Source: Tubulanus polymorphus (taxonomy: Eukaryota > Nemertea > Palaeonemertea > Tubulaniformes > Tubulanidae). Taken from it: DNA of 64,000 nt. The stretch covers positions 12,140,850 to 12,204,849 of the forward strand of contig NC_134029.1 in NCBI RefSeq assembly GCF_964204645.1, in the 5' to 3' direction. The notes below the pieces were generated by a model, which searched no databases, was not told the origin of the DNA, and worked only from the letters and a program-made list of their open reading frames with translations. Below are positions 45,298 to 56,064 of this stretch, one piece after another. Every line of letters starts with the position of its first letter. The first letter of the stretch is position 1. A program made the position numbers and the translations under genes.

Positions 45298-47950
45298 GCT
45301 CATGGACTTGAACACTAAACGACGGAACCGAACTATGATAAACCCGGCCCATCACACCACCCATCCCCTTAAATTGCTGAGGCCGCGCACCGACAATATA
45401 ATTTACCTCGGACACGCGCTCAATAACAGTATACGGCCCCTTCCACTTGTGGTGGAATTTTGACGCCTCCCCCTGTTCCAGGAAATGGCTTAGCAACCAG
45501 ACACGGTCACCCTCTTGGTAACCACCACGTTTGGCAAACTTGTTATATGCCAATTTCTGGCGCCTTTGAGCAGCCTGCAGACGGTCTCTCACATGGTGAT
45601 GGGCATACTCGAGGCGGTCAGTCAGGTCATGGCTGTACTTGGTTTTAAGTCCTGAAGGGTTCGGGTTCCCAACCACGAAGGTTAGATAAAATGGTGTTTC
45701 CTGGGTTGACGTCTGGATGCTGGAACGAAAAGCAATCAGGCATGCGGGCAAATGGTCATCCCAATTGGTCCCCTTATCATTAACGGCGACTGTCAGTGTT
45801 GACTTCAGTGTCTTGTTGAGGTTCTCAACCTGACCATTGCCCATCGGATGGTATGCTGTCGTTCGTGTCTTATCGATGCCTAATATGGTACACATCTGAG
45901 CAAATACCCTGGATTCAAAGTTGGAACCACGATCGGAATGAATGCTCTCTTCACCAGGATTCGGGAAACAACGTGCGCCTTCTCACTACGAATGGCCCAT
46001 GCTTCTGGCCATTTAGTAAATGCGTCCTGGGCGGCGAGGATGTAAACATTTCCATGGCGAGTACGGGGTAATGGGCCCACAATGTCGACATGAAGGCGCT
46101 GACCACGCGTCCCAATAGGAGTAGGGATAAGTGGGGCCTTTGGACGTTTCGGTGGGGATTTACATTCCTGGCAGATTGCGAACTCTTTAACAAAAGTTCT
46201 TACCCTTGCGGTCAACCCCGGGCACCAAAACCTTTGGCGGGCTTTGTGTTCTGTTTTTGCCCTTCCAAGGTGCTTTCCAGCAAACCCCTGATGCAATTCC
46301 TTAATTGCTTTTGGTGCAAGGCATACAGGCAGGATAGTGCGGTACTGCTGTTTCGTGGAGTCTGTGGGTGGCTTGAAGAGCAGAAGACTATCATGAAGTA
46401 CTAGCCTCTCAAACAGACCATAAAGACTCCGAGCCAACTTCCCACACTGCTTGCTGCAGTTCTGCGACAGATGGTTTTGCCTTACTCGTCTCCAGCGTTA
46501 TTATTACAGAGTAAATATCAGGGTCGTTGCGCTGTGCCAATTTAATTTCGGCTCGGTGTAAGCAATCACGATCAACTTTGACATTTGCTACGAGTGGTGA
46601 CTTAGGGAGGCCTGTTGAATTTTAAATTTACTGCCCAACAGGTAGTGACGAAAGCGGTCTATCATGTCCACTAAAGCCAACATTTCTCTCCGTGTTGCGC
46701 AATAATTTTCTTCTCCGCACCTGAATGCACGGCCACCATACTCAATGATCCTCTCGCTCCCGTCTGGTTGGGCCTGAGACAATACCCCACCAATTGCCCA
46801 GTTACTAGCGTCGCAGTCCAGTATAAAAGTGCCACCTGAGACGGTGAAATCTGGGAATGCTAGAATCGGTGGATTGATAAGTCTGTCTTTCAAGGTCTGG
46901 AATGAGTCTTCCTGTTCTTTACGCCAAACGAACGGGTTATTCTTCCTTGTAAGGCGATGCAATGGTGCGGCTAGAGAGGAGAAGTCTGGGATATATTGAG
47001 AGTAGTATGTGACCAGTCCCATGAAGCTACGTAATTCCGCCACATTCTTTGGGACCGGCCAGTCTCTTACCACCTCACACTTTGAACTGTCTGCCTCGAT
47101 TCCAGCTGAACTTACAATCCTGACCAGGAACTTTATTTTCCGCCTCATAAGTTTGCATTTTCTTGGTTTCAGCTTCAAGTTGGCATTCCGTAGGTACGTG
47201 AAAACACCATCCAGCCTTCCCACATGAGTTTCCAGGTCTGAAGAGAACACGACAACATCGTCGAGGTAGATGAGGCACGTTTTCCACGCAACCTCATCGT
47301 GGACCATAGACATGAGTCGTGAGAATGCCGCTGGGGCATTAGTCACCCCAAACGGCATCACATTCCACTCGTACAAGTGCCTATCAGTGGTGAACGCCGT
47401 CTTTTGCTTGTGTTGTTCCTTGATTGGCACTTGCCAGTATGAGCTGGTCATGTCGAGGCTAGAAAACCAGACTGAACCAGCCAGGGCTTCGAGTGTACTA
47501 TCAATCGAGGGGTGGCTGTCATCCCGAGGGGTGGCTGTCCTTGACCGTGCACTCGTTCAACTTTCGGTAGTCGCAGCACAAACGAAGAGTGCCGTCGGCC
47601 TTCTTGGCTAGGAGAATTGGGCTTGCTCATGCACTATGCGATTCCCGTATCAAGCCCCTATCAAGCAACTCTTTTGTGGTAGTATCTACAAAGTCCCGAC
47701 GTGCCGGTGGCATACGCCGCGGTTGTTGTTTAATTGGCTTCGCCTCACCAGTGTCAATCTCAAAGTCCATGATTTTGGTCTTACCGATATCAAAATGACA
47801 GCAACCAACTGTTCCTTTATTTTGGTCGGAATGTCCAGGTCTGGGACTCCTAGTTCCCCCAGGAGGTTCTGTAGATCAGAGTCATGTGGTGTCTTGTCGA
47901 ACTCTTGTACTACTTGCTGTTTGGTACCTTCGTTAAGAGACATTACTTCA
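45298..47950 (-). pseudogene. Gypsy pol: RT, RNase H, integrase
   Basis: RT: FCVDYRKL-equivalent region about 47.6 kb is disrupted by a small duplication (gaggggtggctgtc twice, 47513-47547). The palm follows in 47451-46588 with MTSSYWQVPI and IYLDDVVVFS (YLDD 47257-47268). RNase H shows FILDCDASNWAIGGVLSQ and a frameshift at SKFKIQQASL. Integrase (46437-45880, then 45895-45298) has the HHCC finger (HQGFAGKHLG; CQECK), LHVDIVGPLP, HSDRGSNFES and NGQVENLN, so all three DDE residues are visible but in different frames, with a shift near 45.95 kb. The C-terminal part carries a chromodomain-less tail (FHHKWKGPYTVIERVSEVNY). Not translatable as one protein. Confidence 0.85.
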
Positions 47951-49114
47951 AGCGATTGCAGAGGGCAAAAACACCCAACAGGTTGGCCGCTTTTTGTCTC
48001 TATAGGTGCAATCTGAGAAGTTTGCCAGTCTTACAGGTACCTTGTCGTCCTTTGGTACCACAAGTGACTTTCCCGTACAGAACTCAGTCCGTTTGCAACC
48101 CTCGATAATCCCCGGCATATAGTTTCCCATGGAGTTGCGTTTGATGTAACCTTCAACTACCACCTCTGAGCCAGCTGGAATATACTGGGTCCGGCTTACG
48201 TAGACCCTGCACGCCTTCGGCCGAGACTGTCCTTGCTGGAGCGGGACTTCCGTCGGTCCAATCTTGAGGAAACGGTTTTCAAAGTTGACCGCACACCCAT
48301 GTTTGTCGAGGAAATCACTACCCAACAGCAGGTCCTGGGAGAGGTCTTCCGCAATTATCATTGGGTGCTCGATCTTCATACCCCCAATTTCGAGCGCAAC
48401 GTTAGCAATACCCCTGAGAGACATCTCCTGTCCAGTTGCCGTCACGAGAGATCCAGTAACCGGGGACAGGTTACACCTGTACACCTTACACTTAGAGCTC
48501 TCCCATACTGAAGCCTTCAGCACGGTACACGCTGCTCCAGTGTTGATAAGAAGTACTACATGTATATTCTTCTCCCCATTCACCCGTCCACTACAGTAAA
48601 GCCCAGTATCGTGTAGTGTTAACTGGCCTATGTTCAGGCTATCTGTCGAAACCTTAGCCAACTCATTCGTAAGACAAGGACCATCTGCAGGTAAGTCATT
48701 AGAATGAGAGATATCGGCATTGAATGAGGCGCGCCTACTCATATCCTTAGTCAGTTCAGTATGGCGATAGTTCTCCATAAGTACCCCTGGTCGAAGATTC
48801 TTGTTCCGGGAAATGTCACGAGGGGGTGATAATTTCCCTGACTCGTTTACTGTCCGTCGTCCAGGGGGTATATATATATTAGCTGTTTCGGGGCATTTCA
48901 ATGACGCCTTGGGATCCCTCTGCTTCCCTGGGGTCCAGTGGAGGCGTTTCCCTGAGGACAGTCCCGCGAGTAGTGCCCAGCCTGACCACACGCATGGCAA
49001 GATACCTGAGGACATCGGTTTGCCGGGTGCTGGACACCACGACAGCGCCAGCAAATGTGGGACCCCGGGGTCGTTGGGTGTCCTGGCCGTGGCCACTAGT
49101 CTCGAGACGTTCAA
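47948..49114 (-). pseudogene. Gypsy gag C-terminus and aspartic protease
   Basis: This 388-codon frame begins out of register: its first 60 or so residues are the wrong frame. From about residue 75 it is genuine, leading to the protease core LLINTGAACTVL (48.55 kb) and a later LLLGSDFLDKHG flap-region motif. Seen: the catalytic D-T/S-G triad reads N-T-G here, so the active-site aspartate is lost. The CCHC knuckle CHACGQAGHYSRDC lies just upstream at 48958-48999 in yet another frame. Two frameshifts therefore separate gag from protease. Confidence 0.75.
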
Positions 49115-49874
49115 TCCTCGTCGACATGTCCTTCATCATTTTGGACAGCTGTGTCTGGACATCCGGGGAATCGTGCTTAACTGAAGCGATACCCCGTGAC
49201 GACTTCGGTGGAGCCTCCGTCAGCTTCCTAGCTGTTTCCAGGGTCCTTGCCGTGCCCACTGCTGCAGCCAGGGTCGCAGGTGATGAGACGTACATCTGTT
49301 GTTTGGCTGCTGCACTCATGGAGTTGTTCCTTAGAAATTGGTCCTTAGCCAGCTCATCCTGCATCTCGAAGGAGACTTTCGGGTAAGCGTTTCGGGCTAA
49401 TTCTGCCAAAGCATCGGAAAAATGTTTGAAGGATTCGTCGCGGCGCTGTTCCCTCCCCTTAAATTGCATTTTGTAATCATCGGGCGTCTTTGTGCGTTCA
49501 AACCGATTTCTTAACTGGACACAGAATTCTGCATAGCTGATAGTCCCGGGGAGCCTGAGGTTAGAAACCGCTTGGTAGGCTTCATGGTCTAACCTCATCA
49601 ACAGGTGGGCTTTTCGGGCCTCGCCATCGGGCGAAACAGCGCTTATCCCAACCATGTCGGCGTATGCGTCAAATCGCTCTAACCACACCCGAAAATTATG
49701 ACCCATGGAGTAGGTTTTCGGTACAGGGATGTTTGTCCGGGGTGATGGGCTATCGCGCGATAAAGCCTTCTCCATGTATAGGACAAATTTTCTGACGAAA
49801 TCGCTTTGCAGGTCGTCATTCTCGATTTCATTGCCGGCTACAGGAGGGATGTTGGGGTCTGTAGGGGATGACAT
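48879..49874 (-). pseudogene. Gypsy gag (matrix/capsid)
   Basis: From ATG 49874, 331 codons. Residues 50-200 form the retrotransposon gag capsid region (FRVWLERFDAYADM; KAHLLMRLDHEAYQAV; EFCVQLRNRFERTKTPDDYK; FKHFSDALAELARNAYP), matching the general W--RF and F---L-RF pattern of Gypsy capsids. The knuckle expected near residue 290 is out of frame after a shift at about 49.0 kb, and the last 45 residues are nonsense. Role: forms the particle that packages element RNA. Confidence 0.8.
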
Positions 49875-49966
49875 TCTTATCGGCTCAATTTAGGATAGGA
49901 ATTATGATAAAATTATGATATGAAATGGAGTAAGTCAAGCCTATGTCCCAAAAACACAAAAATATA

Positions 49967-50164
49967 AGTAATAGGGATAATGGGCTTTCATACCAAAGGT
50001 CGAAAGGTCGAGCTCATAAAAAAATGAAAAAATATGAAAATAATAACAATTTCTATTTGAATTAGGAGTGAAACTCATATAAAATGAAAAATAAATTCGA
50101 GTGTGCGAGAATTATTAGCTCGACCTTTCAACCTTTGATATGAAAGCCCATTATCCCTATTACT
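49967..50164. repeat. 48-bp inverted repeat, 102-bp spacer (possible element terminus)
   Basis: agtaatagggataatgggct starts the left arm (49967-50014) and agcccattatccctattact ends the right arm (50117-50164). The arms pair with two mismatches in 48 bp. It separates the Gypsy 5' end from the Polinton-like genes. It begins AGT and ends ACT, like Polinton termini, but could also be an independent foldback MITE. Confidence 0.85.
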
Positions 50165-50232
50165 CTTAAAATAATCATATACATGAATAAAATATATATG
50201 AATAACATATAAATTGATAGATTATTCAACAT

Positions 50233-50418
50233 AAAAGTGTTAGTAAAGTGTGAGCTCTTATAGAATAGATATATAGATATATAAACATATTTCAATATTT
50301 ATATTTGTATGAGTTAGATTTTTAAACATTAAAAGTGTTAGTAAAGTGTGATTGAAATAATTCATATTTAAATCATTGAACTTCTAAAGTCAATTTTAAA
50401 AAAAAATTTAGTATTAAA
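50233..50418 (+). promoter_or_regulatory. candidate element promoter upstream of PolB (duplicated at 59401)
   Basis: 50282-50380 is identical over 99 bp to 59401-59499, and similarity resumes up to the start codon (tagtattaaaatgga compared with gatattaaaatgga). The 20-mer aaagtgttagtaaagtgtga occurs twice here (50234 and 50332) and once at 59451. Perfect identity amid decaying genes, placed immediately 5' of two different starts, supports a regulatory role or very recent duplication. Confidence 0.55.
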
Positions 50419-53400
50419 ATGGAAGCAAATAAGTACTACTGTTCAACGTGTAAAATCAATATAGATAAATCCCAAAAAGCAAGACACAAAAAAACTAAAT
50501 CACATTTAGAGAATAAATTGAAATTAGAATATGAAGATGATATATTAGAATCTAAATTAGATGAATTAAAGAATGAAAAAGAAATATATAAATGTGATAC
50601 ATGTAATCAATCATTCAGTGATAAAAGATATTATAATGAACATTTAAAATCTAAAAGTCATATCAGAAATATGAATAATGATATTTTAGGTGAAGATTAT
50701 TTTGATAATGATAAGAAACATAAGACAATTGAAAGAATAAGAAATAAATTAAACAATAAAAGACCGTACATGGAAGATGTAAGAAATTATATTAATTCAT
50801 TAGATAATAAAAAAGATATAGAAATAACCGAAGCATTTAAAAGTGATATTGGTCCAGCAGCTATTGAGTTTAAATTTCATAAAGGTAAAACGTTAGAAGA
50901 AAATAAAAAAACATTTAGAAAATATGAAAGATATAATAAAAACAATTACAGATGTTGAATATCCTAAAATTAGTATATCTTCTAAAGTAAAGTTTATAAA
51001 ATCTGAAGATTAGCCAATATATAATATAAATTCTCATTCACAACATATTATATCTAAACAACATATAGATGAAAAATTAGATAAATGTTATAATGAAGTA
51101 AAAACTAAAATAGAAGAGAAATATTTTGAAGGGTCTGGTTTAATATTTGATGAGATAATATTTATGACTTTACATGTTTATAACACAAAATATAATAAGT
51201 TAACTAAATCAAAACCAATTGATGAAAATAATGTATCATATTATAAAGAACCAGATATTGAAGCATCGAGTTATATAAAACTACCATTTAAAACTAATGC
51301 TGTAATAAATGTACAAAATTTTGATGATAAATGTTTTCTATGGACAATTATAAGTTGCTTACATCCAACAGAAGATATTACACATACTTATAGATTAACT
51401 CATTATAAACCATTTGAAAATAATTATAAGATATATAATTATCCTGTTAGAATTAAAAATATCCCAAAAATAGAAAGAGATAATAATTTAAGAATAAATG
51501 TATTTGATTTAATCAAATTGCCAAAAACAAAAGGTAACAATATAAAACATTATACACTAGAACCTTTATACCTATCAAAAGATTATGATTCAAATGATGT
51601 TATAGATATACTATATTATGAAAATCATTATATGTGGATCAGAAAATGATCACCATAAAATATATCTTTGTAGAAAATGTTTACATAGATTCAGTAATGA
51701 AAGTACATTATTAAATCATAAACAATTATGTGAAAATCATGATTATTGTAAATTAGTTTTACCAAATGGAAAAGATAAAATATTAGAATTCAAAAAATAT
51801 GATTACAAAAATAAAGTACCATTTGTAATATATGGAGATTTTGAATAATTAAATAAAGAATTAACTGATCAAGATAGAAAAGAAATATATTATAAAAGAA
51901 AGAAATTAAATTCTAATGAAAATGATTTTTCAGATGAACCACCAAAAACAAATACTATTAATAAGATTCATCAATCAGCTGCAGCTTTCGGGTTATATAT
52001 TAAATCTGATTATCCAGAACTAATTGAAAGTGAATATTATAATTACAGAAATGAAAATGTTATCAATCATTTTTGTGACTTATTAATTGAGTATGAAATA
52101 AGATTTAGTAAATTATTGAATACAAATATAGAAATTATAATGACAGAAGAAGATAAAGAAGCATTTGTGTTTGCAGATAAATGTTATTATTGTGAAAAGA
52201 TATTTAATTATAAAGATAAAAAAGTAAGAGGCCATGATAATTTGAATGAAGAAAATTAACTTTGTACCAGTTATATTTCATAATCTATCAGGATATGATG
52301 CACATTTATTTATCAAACAGCTATGCCATAAAATAGACGAAATCAATAATGAAATAGAAAGATTAAATTCAAATAGATCAAAAGATAAAATACCAACTTA
52401 TAAATTTAAAATGTTAGCTAGAACATCTGAGAATTATATATCATTCCAATTTGGGTGTTTAAGATTTATAGATTCATATAGATTTTTAAACAGTTCATTA
52501 GATAACTTATCTAAATCATTAGTTGATGATGAATTAAAAATATTAAAGCAACACTATCCAAATAATGATGATTTCCAATTAATGAGATATAAAGGAGCGA
52601 TTCCATATTCATTTTATAAATCACATTATGATTTTAACATAACTGAATTATTGAAAGAACAATTCTATGATGAATTAAAAAATGAATATGTTAAAGATGA
52701 AGTATATAATAGAACATTGAAAATTTGGAATCATTTCAAAATAGAAAATCATGGGCAATTAGTAGATTAATATTTAAAATCAGATGTATTATTATTATCG
52801 GATATATTTGAAAGGTTTAGAGATGTAAACCTAAAATATTTCAATATTGATCCTTGCCATTGTTATTCTAGTCCAGGTTTAACATGGGATTGTGGATTAA
52901 AATTTACAGATATAAAAATGGATTTGTTAACAAATATAGATCAATTATTATTATTTGAAAAATCTATGAGGAGGAGTTTGAGGTGTATTAGGGGATAGAT
53001 ATTTCAATGTAAATGATAACCCCGGATATAAGTTATTATATATAGATGCAAATAATTTGTATGGTTGGGCAATGATGGAATCACAACCTTATGGAGTATT
53101 TGAAATAAGTGAAGTTTTACAACATGAAAATAATGATTAATTTGATTGGAAGAAAAGAATTCTAGATATTGCAGATGATTCAGATACTGGTTACTTTTTT
53201 GTTGTAGATTTAGAATATCCTGAACATATTAAATTTAAATCTAGAAATCTAGCATACTGTCCCGAACATAAAACTGTAACGCATGAAGAACTATCAAATT
53301 ATCAAAAAAGAATTAAACCCGAAAATCATATTCATACAGAAAAGTTAATGGTAACTTAAGAAGATAAATATAATTATGTAGTACATTATAGAATGTTAAA

Positions 53401-54376
53401 GTTTTATTTGAATCAAGGAATGATCCTAAAAAAAGTACAAAGATATATTTCATTCAGTCAACCTTAGTGGTTAGAGAAATATATAGATTTTAACACCAAA
53501 CAGAGAACTGAAGCTAAAACTGATTTTGAGAAAGATTTTTTCAAGTTAATGAACAATGCATTCTATGGTAAGACTTGTGAAAATATTAGAAATAGAAATG
53601 ATATTCAGTTAGTTAGTAATGGTAAAAGAATTAGACATTTACAAACATATCCTAAATTTATAGGTAACAGTATATTTGATGAAAATTTAGCTGCAGTTAA
53701 GATGAGAAGAACTTCTATGAAATTTAATAAACCAATTTATGTTGGAGCATCAGTTTTAGAAATATCAAAGTTATTAATGTATGAATTCTATTATAATGTA
53801 TTACAACCTCATTTTGGAGAAAAACATATAGCAATCTTATATTTTGATACCGACAGTTACATATTAAAGATAAAAACTAATAACATAACAGATGATTTAA
53901 AAACATTAAAACATCATTTTGATTTCAGTAATTATCCTAAAAATCATGAATTGTTTAGCAATGATAATAAAAAGCGACCCGGTAAATTCAAAGATGAATT
54001 AGGTGGTGAAGAAATGATAGAGTTCATTGGTATTAGATCTAAAATGTATTCATATAAAACTAAAGAACATGAAGCTAAAAAGTTAAAAGGAATAACCAAA
54101 AGTGTAGTAGAAAAGAATATTCATTTCAAAGATTACATCAATTGTATATTCAAAGAAGTTAGAAAACAGAAGATGAGATGTTTAAGATCTGAAGATCACG
54201 GGATGTTTATTGAAGAGATAGAGAAGATAAGTCTAAACCCATTTGATGATAAAAGTTATATTTTAGATGATGGAATTCATACAGTTGCATATGGTTGCAA
54301 TTTAGATGAATACTTAAAATTTGAAAGAGAAGAAACAAAAGAGAACGAGATTATGAACAGGATTCTAACGTGTTAA
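50419..54376 (+). pseudogene. Polinton family B DNA polymerase with N-terminal zinc fingers
   Basis: Residues 1-75 hold two U1-type C2H2 fingers (CSTCKINIDKSQKARH; CDTCNQSFSDKRYYNEH). A third CxxC finger (CRKCLHRFSNESTLLNH) precedes exonuclease motif I YGDFE (51831). Exo II is HNLSGYDAHLF (52279), exo III YLKSDVLLLSDIF (52771), palm motif A DANNLYGWAM (53045), B KLMNNAFYGKT (53543), C YFDTDS (53840). Known: this is the protein-primed PolB of Polintons and adintoviruses. Damage: frames change near 50.94, 51.64, 52.24 and 52.98 kb, with in-frame stops at 51011 (TAG), 51846, 52768, 53138, 53357 (TAA) and 53465 (TAG). The last 276 codons are intact. About 1,300 codons in total, normal for the family. 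Confidence 0.85.
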
Positions 54377-54405
54377 TCAAATTTTGATAAAAATATGTTA
54401 TTAAA

Positions 54406-54759
54406 ATGGAGAGTAAACAAGCACACAGTGAGAACAACAAATTATTTCTAGATAGAATAAAAGATACTTCAAATGTCAAATCAGTAGATTATAAATTCAA
54501 GAAGTTAAAAGAATTAACAATCCATAAGAAATATCTAATTACAGATATTGTTAGAGTTACTAACAAATATGGAGATAAATTAGTTATATACTTAGAATAT
54601 GAAGGATTAAAAGGAAATACATATAAATTCAGAACATATTTACCGGATAGATTTCATAGATTATCAAGCGAAGATCTAGAAGAATTATGTTCAGGTGATT
54701 TCTATTTCGTATACAAAGGTAAGAATGAAAAAGGGCATCATGAAATAGATTTCGAATAA
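54406..54759 (+). CDS. 117-aa Polinton protein, beta-rich, unknown
   Basis: Starts in the context ttattaaaatggagag and ends at TAA, 29 bp after PolB and 14 bp before the next gene, without internal stops. Seen: a helical N-terminus (NNKLFLDRIKDTSNVKS), then alternating strands (KKYLITDIVRVTNKYGDKLV; YLEYEGLKGNTYKFRTYLPD; FYFVYKGKNEKGHHEIDFE). The strand pattern after PolB suggests a small single-strand-DNA-binding or OB-like protein, but that is inference from position and composition; I do not recognise a signature. Confidence 0.7.
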   Translation: MESKQAHSENNKLFLDRIKDTSNVKSVDYKFKKLKELTIHKKYLITDIVRVTNKYGDKLVIYLEYEGLKGNTYKFRTYLPDRFHRLSSEDLEELCSGDFYFVYKGKNEKGHHEIDFE

Positions 54760-54773
54760 AATATGTAAAATGA

Positions 54774-55535
54774 ATGGTGGAATTAAAAGAATGCAGAATA
54801 TTTGTTGATTCAAGAAGACTTACAAATTACAAATCACATAATTTACTAGTACAATTAGATAGAGAATTTAAGAATTGTGTTGATTTAAAATTAGTAAATA
54901 TAAGTTTATGTAATTCTTTTTATAATATATCGAATAGAACTATTGAACATAGAGACTTTTTAATTTTTGATAAAGGTAAAAATGAATGGTCTTATATATA
55001 TTTAAAACCGGGGTCATATAATTTAGATACATTAGCACAAGAAATTAATAGAAAAGCCTGGCACAAATTAGGTAGTAATTCCGGGTTTAGTATTAGATTT
55101 TTAAAAAGTGATAGTTCTGATAGAATAAAGATAAGGTTGTCTAATAGTGAAAAACATAAATTTATGGTAAAAAAACCTATAGCTAAACAGTTAGGAATTC
55201 TTCCAGATAGATCTTTTAAAAATGTTTATGTTGTTACACCAAACTTAATACCTTACACACATTTTTATATTTTTCGCAATTTAATTGATCCTACAAAAAC
55301 ATTCGAAGCAACTAAAGATATAACTTGTAATTCTGGTTTATTAAACATTTTACCATTGAAGAATGTTAAAGAATTTGGAACGCAAATAAATAATAATTTA
55401 ACAGAATGTGATTTCAAACCATGCATTCCTCGTTTTAATAATTTTAGATTAGAAATTAGAAATCACAATGGATACTTAATTGATTTAAATAATTTCCCTG
55501 TAATTTATGAATTAGTTATAAGTTGTAAAGAGTAA
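54774..55535 (+). CDS. candidate penton-like minor capsid protein (single jelly roll)
   Basis: 253 codons, intact. Seen: early strands with LVQLDREFKNCVDLKLVNIS, an FYNISN turn, YLKPGSYNLDTLAQEI (residues 76-91), AKQLGILPD near 145, then FRNLIDPTKTFEATKDI, GLLNILPLKNV and a closing FNNFRLEIRNHNGYLIDL / FPVIYELVISC. Known: a PGSY-h-hD-h---I strand-helix and a terminal h-h-h-hR---G--I-F pattern are shared by penton-type minor capsid proteins of Polintons and related adintoviruses. The family assignment is by pattern only. Role: pentameric vertex of an icosahedral particle. It lies downstream of PolB and upstream of the interrupted capsid region, the expected neighbourhood. Confidence 0.55.
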   Translation: MVELKECRIFVDSRRLTNYKSHNLLVQLDREFKNCVDLKLVNISLCNSFYNISNRTIEHRDFLIFDKGKNEWSYIYLKPGSYNLDTLAQEINRKAWHKLGSNSGFSIRFLKSDSSDRIKIRLSNSEKHKFMVKKPIAKQLGILPDRSFKNVYVVTPNLIPYTHFYIFRNLIDPTKTFEATKDITCNSGLLNILPLKNVKEFGTQINNNLTECDFKPCIPRFNNFRLEIRNHNGYLIDLNNFPVIYELVISCKE

Positions 55536-55553
55536 TTTTTTTTCACTATATAA

Positions 55554-55895
55554 ATGAATATAACTGTTGGACCGAGTATATGTTTTGGATTTGATTTTAA
55601 ACATGGTAAAGAAATGAGAATTAAACTAAATGATGTAATTACTGATATAAAAAGTAAATCATTTAACAATGCATCGATGATTAATAAAGAAAATTATAAT
55701 ATAGAAAAAGTAATTGATTTAATTAAAACGCCTTTAGAATATTATGAATTAAATGAAGATGGAATTATTGATGATATTAAAAACATATAATCCAAAATAT
55801 ATGATAATCATAAAAGTAGTAATGAAATAAATGTTGAAATAATCATCACTGAGATAACTAAATATTTTGAGGATAGTAATTTTTTTGATAAATGA
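55554..55895 (+). pseudogene. small Polinton ORF with one internal TAA
   Basis: From ATG 55554 (context actatataaatgaat) 78 codons run to TAA 55788-55790, then the same frame stays open for 34 more codons to TGA 55893-55895, which overlaps the next start as ATGA. Seen: hydrophobic start (ITVGPSICFGFDFKHG), charged middle. I do not recognise it. The 4-nt ATGA coupling to the next ORF implies the longer version was the original gene and the TAA is a later nonsense change. Confidence 0.5.
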
Positions 55896-56064
55896 GTGAT
55901 AATAAGTGGATAATAACTGGATTATATAATGCAGCATTACTATCAGTTGGAACTGTTGGTTATTCAATGGTATTAAAAAAAGTATTTAAAATGGGAAGTG
56001 TTAATGTTGATAGATTTGATATAAATGATATCTTAAAATTAACATTAGCAGTTACTTTATCTTT
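55892..56064 (+). pseudogene. small membrane-protein gene truncated by LTR insertion
   Basis: 58 element codons from ATG 55892 (in ataaatgagtg) before the LTR takes over at 56065. Seen: one predicted membrane segment (ITGLYNAALLSVGTVGYSMVL) with a basic flank (KKVFK), then the start of a second hydrophobic stretch (ILKLTLAVTLSFVA). The reported frame to 56089 includes LTR sequence. Small hydrophobic virion-type proteins are frequent next to capsid genes in these elements, but the function here is unknown. Confidence 0.6.

Larger units (their letters stand above)
45298..49966 (-). mobile_element. Gypsy-type retrotransposon body, LTRs not present
   Basis: Gag, CCHC knuckle, protease, RT, RNase H and integrase lie in Gypsy order on the minus strand. 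The 3' end is cut at 45297 by the family B repeat, before any polypurine tract or LTR. The 5' end stops about 90 bp upstream of gag at the inverted repeat 49967-50164. GC content is well above the neighbouring Polinton region. Confidence 0.85.

Noticed and set aside
50419-54376. Linear mitochondrial or fungal plasmid integrated in the nucleus (these also carry protein-primed PolB)
   Set aside because: The same block has a DDE integrase and capsid-like genes, which such plasmids lack.
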